A DNA stretch of 64,000 bases from Phycisphaeraceae bacterium D3-23 (GTDB taxonomy: Bacteria > Planctomycetota > Phycisphaerae > Phycisphaerales > Phycisphaeraceae). Positions within the stretch are counted from its first letter, which is position 1; every line of letters begins with the position of its first letter. The DNA is taken from assembly GCA_039555135.1 (NCBI GenBank), contig CP114179.1, positions 3,286,001 through 3,350,000 on the forward strand. The letters are read 5' to 3'. Shown here piece after piece: positions 44,546 to 52,254 of the stretch. A program made the translations under genes and the position numbers. Below the pieces are notes generated by a model, which was given only the letters and a program-made list of their open reading frames with translations, had not been told where the DNA came from and made no database searches.

Positions 44546-45377
44546 CACGACGCTTGAGACCCGCCGCGCTGCGGAAGAAACGCCGAAACCCGCGCCCGGC
44601 GGCGAAGGCCCGGCGCGCATCGACGTCGGCGGCGTGTTGTTTGACCCGCTGACGGTTGCACAGACAATCGAGCATGTCGCCGGCGCCGCGGCGTCGGGCC
44701 AAGGGGGCTGGGTGATCACGGCCAACCTCGACCACGCCCGCCGGGCGCGGGTCGATGATGAGTACCGCGACATGCTGCGCGAGGCCGAGCTTGTCGTCGC
44801 GGATGGCGCGCCGATCATCTGGGCGAGCAAACTGCAAGGCGCCGCGCTACCCGAGCGCGTCGCGGGCTCGTCGATGGTCGAGCCGCTCGCCAGGGTTGCG
44901 GCCCAGCGCGGGCTCTCGATCTTCCTCATGGGCGGCACGCCGGGCACGGCCCAGGAGGCGGGCGACCTGCTGGTCGAGCGGTACCCCGGGCTCAAGATCG
45001 CGGGCGTTTCGTGCCCACCGATGGGGTTTGAAAAGGACGCCGCCGAGATGTCGCAGATCCGGGAAGACCTTTCGCGCACGAAGCCCGATCTGATCTACGT
45101 CGCGCTGGGCTCGCCCAAGCAAGAACGGCTGATCCGCGTGCTGCGGGGCGATTTCCCGGACGCCTGGTGGCTGGGGATCGGGATCAGCCTGAGTTTTCTG
45201 ACCGGCGAAGTGCAACGTGCCCCTTCCTACATCCAGCGGCTTGGGTTAGAATGGCTCCACCGCCTGGTTCAGGAGCCCCGCCGGCTCGCGAAACGGTATC
45301 TGGTCCATGGGCTGCCGTACGCTTGCCGACTCGGTTTCGGGTCGCTTGGGCGGCGGTTGTCGGGCCGGGACCGATAA
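44538..45377 (+). CDS. WecG/TagA/CpsF-family glycosyltransferase
   Basis: A 279-residue member of the WecG/TagA group, which adds N-acetylmannosamine(-uronate) or similar sugars to a lipid-linked GlcNAc. Conserved features are VLFDPLTVAQTIEHV, the central VVADGAPIIWASKL (D-G-x-P) and ALGSPKQERLIR. The GIGISLSFLTGEVQRAP region is also typical. A membrane-associated C-terminal appendage (LGLEWLHRLVQEPRRL) is normal for the family. It probably adds the second sugar after the priming transferase. Confidence 0.89.
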   Translation: MNDTTLETRRAAEETPKPAPGGEGPARIDVGGVLFDPLTVAQTIEHVAGAAASGQGGWVITANLDHARRARVDDEYRDMLREAELVVADGAPIIWASKLQGAALPERVAGSSMVEPLARVAAQRGLSIFLMGGTPGTAQEAGDLLVERYPGLKIAGVSCPPMGFEKDAAEMSQIREDLSRTKPDLIYVALGSPKQERLIRVLRGDFPDAWWLGIGISLSFLTGEVQRAPSYIQRLGLEWLHRLVQEPRRLAKRYLVHGLPYACRLGFGSLGRRLSGRDR

Positions 45378-45551
45378 CCGGGGGAGACTTGCGTGGGGGT
45401 CGCCGAGTGTAGCGCGCTATACTTGGCGGTAGGCCCAGTGGGCGGTGACTGGAGTGAACCGCCGACCTCGCCGATGGGCAGGTAGGCCGAACGGGAGAAA
45501 TGGCTTCGCATGGATCGGGCGACCGAGACGTGTGGGGCGTGAGGGAGCGTG

Positions 45552-46505
45552 ATGACTTTACGGATCGTTGAGCAAGACGTCTGGTCGCCCCGGCCCCAGG
45601 GCCTGGAGCGGGCGGATGCGTCGGGGCTGCCCGACCTGCGCGCGGTGGTGATGCTGGCAGGCGCGGTGCGCCCCGGCAAGCTGCGGCGCTGGTCCGGCCG
45701 AAGCGCGTTAGAGCTCCCCGTCGGCGCAAGCCGGACGGTGATGGACTGTTGGCGCGAGCAGCTATTGACGCTGGCGGAGACGCTGGGGATCGACCACCTG
45801 CCGGTGCGGGTGATGATGTCGGGCGACTGCGGGCTCAAGCCGGGGACCGAGCGGTTTGGCCGGGTCGAGATCAAGATCGAGCAGGACCCAAGCGCGTTCC
45901 GTGGGACGGCGGGCCTGATCTCGGATGTGTCGCGTCAGTACGAAGACTCAGACCAGGTGCTGATCAGCCACGCGGGCCAGCTGTTGTTCGAGCCGTTGAC
46001 GTCGATCGCGCGCGGGCTCGCCGCGCCGGCCGGTGATGTCACGATCGCGGTGGACCCGGCGGGTGTGCCCAGCGGGATGATGCTGGTGCGCTGCGGCTCG
46101 ATGCGCGGGGTCAACCCCGTGGGCTTTGTGGATATGAACGAACAGGCGCTGCCCGAGCTGGCCAAGGACCACCGCGTGAAGGTCGCGCGGTTTGCGTCGC
46201 CGCCGACGCGGTCGGTGCGGACGCTGGGCGGGTACATCGCGGCGCTGCGCGAGTACCACCGCAGCGCGTCTGGCCGGAAAGAAGCGCTTGGCCCATTCTC
46301 GGAGGACTGGCGACCGACGTTTGGGATCACCGAGCCCGGCGCGGAGGTCGCGTCGGATGCGGTGTTGCACGACTCGGTCGTTCTGCGCGGTGCGCGGGTC
46401 GAGTCCGGGGCGGTGCTGGTGCGTAGCGTGGTGTGCGACGGGGCGGTGGTCGCGTCGGGCCGGCACGTTGTCGATCAGGTGGTGGGCTCGGATCGGCCGA
46501 TATAG
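45552..46505 (+). CDS. Nucleotidyltransferase-like protein lacking the catalytic signature
   Basis: A 317-residue protein with the general layout of sugar-1-phosphate nucleotidylyltransferases: an N-terminal AVVMLAGAVRPGKLRRWSG strand-loop, a central DVTIAVDPAGVPSGMM region and a short C-terminal left-handed helix (SDAVLHDSVVLRGARVESGA). The pyrophosphorylase signature (G-G-x-G-T-R-L and the PK Lys) is absent, so it is unlikely to make nucleotide sugars and may be structural or regulatory. GTG 45549 precedes ATG 45552, and GAGGGAG lies just upstream. It is followed closely by the exosortase-like gene. Family placement is an inference from pattern. Confidence 0.65.
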   Translation: MTLRIVEQDVWSPRPQGLERADASGLPDLRAVVMLAGAVRPGKLRRWSGRSALELPVGASRTVMDCWREQLLTLAETLGIDHLPVRVMMSGDCGLKPGTERFGRVEIKIEQDPSAFRGTAGLISDVSRQYEDSDQVLISHAGQLLFEPLTSIARGLAAPAGDVTIAVDPAGVPSGMMLVRCGSMRGVNPVGFVDMNEQALPELAKDHRVKVARFASPPTRSVRTLGGYIAALREYHRSASGRKEALGPFSEDWRPTFGITEPGAEVASDAVLHDSVVLRGARVESGAVLVRSVVCDGAVVASGRHVVDQVVGSDRPI

Positions 46506-46546
46506 GGAAGAGAAGCGAGCGAGAGCTGCGGGCCGAGCTGACTGAC

Positions 46547-47449
46547 TTGAAACTGATCCCCCGTGTACTTCTGAAGAACGGCTGGACCCGTAGCGACGCG
46601 GTCCGGATCTTCGCCGCGCTGGTCGCGGCGGCGGTCGCCACGTACCCGGCCTGGGTCCACCTCTTCAAGACCGCGGTCCGCTACGACCACTCCCGCCCGA
46701 TCGTCCTGGTCCCCCTGATCGCCGGCTGGCTGGTCTGGGTCCGACGCAGCCGGTTCCGCTATGTCCGGCCCGGCGAGTTCTGGCCCGGGTGGATCATGCT
46801 CGCGGCCGGGGCACAGCTCTACTACATGGGCAACTACTGGTTCGGGCTCAAGTCCGCCTGGTACCTGGGCGCAGTCCTGATGGTCGGCGGCGCGCTCGTC
46901 GTCACCACCGGCGCGTCGGTCATCCGGCAGTTCCGCCCGGCCTGGCTCGTGCTGCTGCTGCTCGTCCCCGTCCCCGTCACGCTCGCAAACGTCATCGCGT
47001 TGCCCATCCAGATCGCCGAGGCCCGTGCCATCACTTTCCTCTACGGCCTCATCGGGATCGACGCGAACCTCGTCCAGGTCTCGGGCGAGTACCTGCTCAC
47101 GGTCGGGTCGGCGGTCCTGCCGATCGAGAACGCGTGCAAGGGTATGGCCACGGCGATGTCGCTATTGCTGATCTGCTACGGCTTCGTTTTCGGCGCGCCG
47201 CTACGCATGCCGGTCCGGCTGGGGCTGCTGATACTAAGCCCGGTGATCGCGTTGATCTGCAGCGCCTTGGCGCTACTATGTACGCTCTGGGTCTACGCCC
47301 AGACGGAGATGGTCACGGCCGACACCGTACGGGCGGTCTCGGAGTGGGCGACGATTTTGTTGGGGTTCATGCTGGTGGCGGCGCTGCTGCGGGCGCTGGC
47401 GTGGGCGTCGGTGCCGGTGTACGAATACCACCTGGCCAACGAGTACTAG
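46547..47449 (+). CDS. Divergent exosortase-like membrane protein
   Basis: About 300 residues and eight helices, with the exosortase/archaeosortase fold order. A Cys at residue 197 in LPIENACKGMATAMSLLL aligns with the nucleophile of canonical ACSGLR. The later positions of the expected Arg (SN-x-x-R) and His (H-x-x-x-G-W) read CSALAL and AVSEW, so those triad members are not evident. It would process PEP-CTERM proteins such as that at 40146 if active. The start is uncertain: TTG 46547 is favoured because GTG 46433 would overlap the upstream gene by 73 bases with low-complexity sequence. Confidence 0.75.
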   Translation: MKLIPRVLLKNGWTRSDAVRIFAALVAAAVATYPAWVHLFKTAVRYDHSRPIVLVPLIAGWLVWVRRSRFRYVRPGEFWPGWIMLAAGAQLYYMGNYWFGLKSAWYLGAVLMVGGALVVTTGASVIRQFRPAWLVLLLLVPVPVTLANVIALPIQIAEARAITFLYGLIGIDANLVQVSGEYLLTVGSAVLPIENACKGMATAMSLLLICYGFVFGAPLRMPVRLGLLILSPVIALICSALALLCTLWVYAQTEMVTADTVRAVSEWATILLGFMLVAALLRALAWASVPVYEYHLANEY

Positions 47450-47769
47450 GCGCGGGGGGCGTGATACTTTAGAATGCAGAGATGATTCGTGGGGGTGTCG
47501 GTCCCACCGGGCCGATGGGCAGGGAGAGAAGGCGTGGCAGAGCGGCTCGGGGGGGCCGATAACGTCGAGCAAACCGGGCAGGTGGGCAGACGCCCGCCGG
47601 CGGGCATTAACATGGCCAGATGCGTGGCCGATGAACCGTATGTCCGCCCGGCCTGTTTGGGTTGGGCCGGGCTCGCGGATCGAACGAACCAGGCACTTTT
47701 TAGCAACGGGTAACTACAATGATCCGTCGAGGAACACCCGTCGGCCAGGCCGGCGGGGGAGAGGCAAGA
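47450..47769. other. Leader region of the chain-length kinase gene
   Basis: About 320 bases with no convincing gene; the small open frames here lack protein character. A -10-like TAGAAT lies at 47470-47475 without a good -35. The motif GGCCGATAAC at 47554-47563 recurs in two other intergenic regions. A strong ribosome-binding site (GGGGGAGAGG, 47755-47764) precedes the kinase start. A long 5' untranslated leader is possible. Confidence 0.5.
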
Positions 47770-50157
47770 ATGCACAGCGACCCTTTACTGACACTAAACG
47801 ACCAAGTCGGCGACGAGAACTCCGGCCGCGCTAAGCGGGCGAAGCTGTTCGCGCTGCTGCGTGGGCGTTGGCACTGGGCCATCATCCTCGCGCTGCTGCT
47901 CGCGGTCGCCGGGGCCTACGCCGGGTACATGAGCGAGAAGCACCTGTACCAGGCGACGTCGTACATCAACATCAAAGAGAACGTGGTGTACGGCGGCGAC
48001 ATCGAGTGGCGACTCACCGAGCAGTACAACACGTACGTCGCGACGCAGATGAAGAAGATGCAGGAAGACGTGGTGATCCATGTCGCGATGGAAGACCCCG
48101 AGTGGCGCGAGTCGCAGACGCTGCGTCCGCCGGAGCTGGGCGAGTACACGTCTTCCGCGATGTTCTCCCGTGCGATCCAGATCACGCCGCCGTCGCGGCG
48201 CGACCCGATGATCTACGTCTCGTTTGTGGATGCCGACCCGAAGACGGCGCAGGCCGGACTTAACGCGCTGATGGCGGCGTACAAGCGGGTCCATAGCGAC
48301 GAGGCCACGGTTTACAGCTCCGAGACCCTGCGCACGCTGCAGAACCTCCGCCAGAGCCAGACGCGCAAACGCGAGGAGCTTCTCAACGACCGTGCGAACG
48401 TGATGCGCGAGGAAGATATCCCGACGCTCAACAATTCGCTCGAAGCCAAGCTCAGCGCGTTGGCGATCCGTGAGCGCGAGCTCGAATCGCTCAACCTCCG
48501 GATGAAGAACTGGATCGACATGGACGGCAACCCGACTCCGGCGATGCTCGATGAGTTGAGCCAGGCCGACCCGCAGATGGAGTTTCTGCAAGCCGAGCTT
48601 GGGGCGCTGGAAGACCAGCTCGAACACGAGATCGAAGTCAGGCAGCGCGGCGACAACCACCCGATGGTGCAGTCGCTACGCCGGGCCATCGGCATCGCCG
48701 AGCGCAAGATCCTCGACCTCGAAAACTCGTACCTCCAGGGCGATGTCGTCGTGGTCATGCCGCCCGAGATTCAGGCCCAGCTGGTCGAACGCGACGGGCT
48801 GATCGAGGCGATCACCAAGCTCAACGCGAACATCGATGACCTGTCACGCAAGAAGCAGGCGATCGACGAAATCAATATCGAGTTGCTCGAGATCCGGGAG
48901 CGCATCGCGCAGACCAACCGCTTGATCGATGACCACGAGGCCACACAGATGGCGGTGAGTCAGAGTGACCGCGCGCAGGTTGAGCTGGGCCCCGCCGCCT
49001 CGACGCCCAGCAAGCCGTACAACCTGATGAAGCGTCGCCAGATGGCGGCCGCGGGCGGGCTCGCGGGGATCGTCATGGGCTTTGGCATGGTGATGCTTGT
49101 GGGCCTGATGGACCGCCGCCTGCGGCATGTCACCGACGCGACCGCCGGGATGCCCGACGCGAACGTGCTGGGTATTTTGCCGACGCTGCCCAACAACCTC
49201 AGCGACCCCGCCGAGGCCGAGGCCGCGGCGCACTGTGTTCATCACATCCGCACGCTGCTGCAGATCGGCGGCAACGGGCGTGTCTTCTCCGTCACCAGCC
49301 CCACGGCCGGCTCGGGCAAGAGCTCGCTCACCAGCGCGCTGGGGCTCTCGTTCGCGACCTCACAGACCAAGACGCTGGTCATCGACTGCGACCTCGTCGG
49401 CGCGGGGCTTTCCCGGCGCATGGGCACGGTCGTCCATCAGCCGCTCGACGTCATCATCCGCAACAACGCGCTGCTGGATGAAGACCAGCTCGACCGCGCG
49501 ATGACCATCGCCGCGTCGGAGGGCACGGCGCTCGACATGGTGCTGCTGCGTGACGGCATGATGACTGAGTCGGAGATCGAGACCGCTGTACGACTGCAGC
49601 GCGACACGTCGCTGGGCGTCTTGGAGGCCTGCACCCCGGGCCGGCTGCGCAGCTGCGTCGCCGCCGCCGATGTGCCCAACCTCTTCATCCTGCCCGTGGG
49701 CAACGCCCGCCCGGCCGACGCGGGCAAGCTCTCGCCCGTCACGATCCGCTCGCTGATCCAGCAGGCACGCGAAGACTTCGACATTGTTCTGGTCGATACC
49801 GGCCCGGTGCTCGGCTCGCTCGAAGCGTCCATCGCCGCGGCCGAGGCCGACGGCACCGTGCTGATCGTCTCGCGCGGCGACCAGAAGTCGCTCGTGCAGC
49901 GCTCGCTTACCCAACTCGCCTCGGTCCACGCGAACGTCGCCGGCATCGTCTTCAACCACGCCCTGGACAACGACCTCGCGCACACCTCGTACGCCAGCAT
50001 TGTCTCCCAGGACCGTCGGCCCTCTAAGGAAGTCCGCCGCAAACGCCTCCCCGACTCGGGCAAGGTCGCGCGCTACGGCCCGCTGGGCTCGGCCGTCGCG
50101 TCCTACTCCGAAGAGGGCGGCGACAACGGCTCGATGAACGGCCACGCCGACAACTAA
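47770..50157 (+). CDS. Wzz-type chain-length determinant/BY-kinase with inserted MshEN-like repeats
   Basis: A 795-residue polysaccharide co-polymerase and bacterial tyrosine kinase. It has a TM helix near residue 40, a large coiled-coil periplasmic Wzz region and a second TM near 430. The cytoplasmic ATPase follows: Walker A Lys517 in TAGSGKSS, Walker A' VIDCD (537-541), Walker B Asp676 in IVLVDTG. Residues 558-617 are an extra segment of two similar 23-residue helical motifs. The tail has only three spread tyrosines instead of a Tyr cluster. ATG 47770 is chosen over 47719 because of the strong ribosome-binding site. It would set EPS chain length. Confidence 0.88.
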   Translation: MHSDPLLTLNDQVGDENSGRAKRAKLFALLRGRWHWAIILALLLAVAGAYAGYMSEKHLYQATSYINIKENVVYGGDIEWRLTEQYNTYVATQMKKMQEDVVIHVAMEDPEWRESQTLRPPELGEYTSSAMFSRAIQITPPSRRDPMIYVSFVDADPKTAQAGLNALMAAYKRVHSDEATVYSSETLRTLQNLRQSQTRKREELLNDRANVMREEDIPTLNNSLEAKLSALAIRERELESLNLRMKNWIDMDGNPTPAMLDELSQADPQMEFLQAELGALEDQLEHEIEVRQRGDNHPMVQSLRRAIGIAERKILDLENSYLQGDVVVVMPPEIQAQLVERDGLIEAITKLNANIDDLSRKKQAIDEINIELLEIRERIAQTNRLIDDHEATQMAVSQSDRAQVELGPAASTPSKPYNLMKRRQMAAAGGLAGIVMGFGMVMLVGLMDRRLRHVTDATAGMPDANVLGILPTLPNNLSDPAEAEAAAHCVHHIRTLLQIGGNGRVFSVTSPTAGSGKSSLTSALGLSFATSQTKTLVIDCDLVGAGLSRRMGTVVHQPLDVIIRNNALLDEDQLDRAMTIAASEGTALDMVLLRDGMMTESEIETAVRLQRDTSLGVLEACTPGRLRSCVAAADVPNLFILPVGNARPADAGKLSPVTIRSLIQQAREDFDIVLVDTGPVLGSLEASIAAAEADGTVLIVSRGDQKSLVQRSLTQLASVHANVAGIVFNHALDNDLAHTSYASIVSQDRRPSKEVRRKRLPDSGKVARYGPLGSAVASYSEEGGDNGSMNGHADN

Positions 50158-50174
50158 CCGACCGCCCACCACGC

Positions 50175-50208
50175 ACCGCCCGGGCCAGCGCCCGGCGCGG
50201 TTTTTTTT
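50175..50208 (+). terminator. Rho-independent terminator-like hairpin
   Basis: A GC-rich imperfect hairpin (core CGGGC/GCCCG with loop CAGC and outer CCGC/GCGG pairs) followed by eight T residues at 50201-50208. It lies between the kinase and sugar transferase genes. The stem is imperfect, so read-through is likely, giving partial uncoupling of the two genes. Confidence 0.7.
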
Positions 50209-50238
50209 CTGAATCTACCTCACGCCCCGCGCCCGGCC

Positions 50239-51780
50239 ATGATCTCAACCGCCGACGACAGCTCGACCGACCTCCGCGACCACACGGTCTGGGGGCTGGA
50301 TGCGGTCCAGCTTCACGACCGGTTCTGGGCCGCCCGCGGGGTCCAGGTCGTCCGGCAGGGCGAGCCCTCCGAGATCGTCCGGCACGCCGAGCTCTACCTG
50401 CTGATCGACGGCGACTGCCTGTCGCTGTTCCGGCTGGGCCAGCTCGTCGATACGCTCAGCTGGCTCAAGCCGCAGGTGCTCTTTGTCCGCATCCACGACA
50501 CGCACGCCCCGGGCTACCGCGAGCGCGTGCTGACCGATGAGGGCGACAACTTCACGGGCTTTGAGCGCGCGTATCGGCAGATCGACTACCGGCTGGGCCG
50601 GGTCGCGCTGACGCCGCACGAAGACGTCGCCCGCGCCTGGCAGACCGCGCGCGAGCCCAGTAAGGCCTGGCGCGAGCTGCGCCGATCCATCCCCGCCCAC
50701 CAGCGCTCGACGATCTCGGTCGACGGCTGTGTCTTCGACCGCAGCAACAGCGAGCAGGTCATGGGCTTCGTCCGCGAGCTGATCACGGTGTGGAAACGCC
50801 CCGATGCGACGATCAAACGCGCGAGCAAGATCAAGACCGACGCGTGGGGCGACCGTCAGACCTCCGCGGCCGACACGCGGTTTGTCGGCCCTGTCTGGGT
50901 CGGCGCGGGCCGAGAGTTGGAGGGGATCGACAGCGTCGTCGGGCCGGCGGTGTTGTGGGACGACCCCGACCACCGCCCGGAGATCGATTCGCTTGAGTGG
51001 CACGCGATCGAGCCCTCCGAGCACTACACCGGGCCCGAGCTGGGCCGGCGTCGTCGCTCGCTGTTCCGGGTCTCTAAGCGCATCTTCGACGTGCTGTTCG
51101 CGCTGCTCGCGCTGGCGGTGACGCTGCCATTTTATCCGCTCATCATGCTTGCAATCATGATCGAGGATGGTCGGCCGTGGTTCTTCGCCCACCCGCGCGA
51201 GTCGGTCGGGGGCAAGGAGTTCCCCTGCCTCAAGTTCCGGACGATGTACAACAACGCCGAAGAGATCAAGCAGAAACTCGCCCAGGAAAACCAGGCGGAC
51301 GGCCCGCAGTTCTTCATCGACAACGACCCGCGCATCACGAAGGTCGGCAACTTCATGCGCAGGTTCAACATCGATGAGCTGCCGCAGTTCTTCAACGTGC
51401 TCATCGGGCAGATGTCCGTCGTGGGCCCGCGCCCAAGCCCGTACAAGGAAAACCAGTTCAGCCCATCGTGGCGCGAGGCGCGGCTCTCGACCCGGCCCGG
51501 GGTTACAGGGCTGTGGCAGGTTAAGCGTTCGCGCGAACCGGGCAAGGACTTCCAGGAATGGATCCGCTACGACATCCGGTACGTCGAGACGATGTGCTGG
51601 AAGCTGGATATCTACATCATGCTGCAGACGGTGCTGGTGTGTGCGGGGCTGACCCAGAAGCCCGACAAGCCCGGGCCCGAGCAAGCGGGAGGCGACGCGC
51701 CGGATGTGCCTGTGGCCAGCATCTCGGGTGACACGGCGGCGGTGGAGACGCCCGCCGATTCCGGCGACATCCCCGCCTGA
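50239..51780 (+). CDS. Polyprenyl-phosphate sugar-1-phosphate transferase with N-terminal nucleotidyltransferase-like module
   Basis: A 513-residue priming enzyme of the WcaJ/WbaP/PGT type. The catalytic half starts near residue 275: KRIFDVLFALLALAV membrane re-entrant helix, FPCLKFRTM, RRFNIDELPQFFNVL, MSVVGPRPSPYKEN and TRPGVTGLWQV. It would load the first sugar-phosphate onto undecaprenyl phosphate. The N-terminal ~270 residues lack the usual four TM helices and instead look like a degenerate nucleotidyltransferase plus left-handed-helix fragment (FVGPVWVGAGRELEGIDSVV). That domain order is unusual for the family. Confidence 0.88.
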   Translation: MISTADDSSTDLRDHTVWGLDAVQLHDRFWAARGVQVVRQGEPSEIVRHAELYLLIDGDCLSLFRLGQLVDTLSWLKPQVLFVRIHDTHAPGYRERVLTDEGDNFTGFERAYRQIDYRLGRVALTPHEDVARAWQTAREPSKAWRELRRSIPAHQRSTISVDGCVFDRSNSEQVMGFVRELITVWKRPDATIKRASKIKTDAWGDRQTSAADTRFVGPVWVGAGRELEGIDSVVGPAVLWDDPDHRPEIDSLEWHAIEPSEHYTGPELGRRRRSLFRVSKRIFDVLFALLALAVTLPFYPLIMLAIMIEDGRPWFFAHPRESVGGKEFPCLKFRTMYNNAEEIKQKLAQENQADGPQFFIDNDPRITKVGNFMRRFNIDELPQFFNVLIGQMSVVGPRPSPYKENQFSPSWREARLSTRPGVTGLWQVKRSREPGKDFQEWIRYDIRYVETMCWKLDIYIMLQTVLVCAGLTQKPDKPGPEQAGGDAPDVPVASISGDTAAVETPADSGDIPA

Positions 51781-51842
51781 CCGGCCTTGGCCGCGGCCCG
51801 TCGACTTGGCAGTCTCTGAACGTGTGCTAGCGGTCGGCATCC

Positions 51843-51916
51843 ACGAGCCGCGACCGTAAGGGAGTGGGGCCACCACCCAAGGCAGGCAACCCCGCTCCCT
51901 CACGGTCGCGGCTCGT
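51843..51916. repeat. Long inverted-repeat element 2
   Basis: Arms 51843-51869 and 51890-51916 are complementary at 25 of 27 positions around a 20-base loop. It lies about 60 bases after the sugar transferase stop. No T run follows, but it could act as a terminator or mRNA stabiliser; it is more likely a dispersed palindromic element. Confidence 0.85.
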
Positions 51917-52254
51917 CAGCTTCTCACACACATGCTCAGCCAGCATCGAGGCCGACGCACCCCGCGTGGCCTTTTCTGTGCCGATACGGCGGGTTCCCCA
52001 CCGACCCGGGCCGATAACTTCCGTCTTTTTAGGGTGGTTATCCGGTGTAGGTCGTGTATAATTTCCGCCCTTGCGCTGGCCCCGACGTCTCACGATGGTA
52101 GACGGCGTGCCGGCAGGCCGGATTGTGGGGGCGCGGCTGAGAGATCGTCTTGGCCCGACGTACTGCGCAGTGCAATCGATGGGGATCGCCCGTTCAACGC
52201 CCTCGGCGGCGCGGCGGTCGATAGCCGACTTAGAGGCAGATAAGGAACTGAATC
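51917..52254. other. Intergenic leader upstream of the LEPR-XLL protein
   Basis: About 340 bases without a gene between inverted repeat 2 and the SGNH repeat protein. It contains a GGCCGATAAC motif (52009-52018), an extended -10 promoter (52035-52062) and then a ~190-base transcribed leader. The ribosome-binding site AAGGA is at 52242-52246. Confidence 0.55.
52035..52062 (+). promoter_or_regulatory. Sigma-70-type promoter candidate
   Basis: TATAAT at 52057-52062 preceded by TG one base upstream, an extended -10. The -35 region (around 52035-52040, TGGTTA) is poor. It faces the LEPR-XLL gene with about 190 bases to its start codon, which implies a long untranslated leader. Confidence 0.55.

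Noticed and set aside
47489-47713. Small plus-strand open frame of 74 codons before the kinase gene
   Set aside because: Low-complexity composition, no ribosome-binding site and no family similarity; more likely leader DNA.
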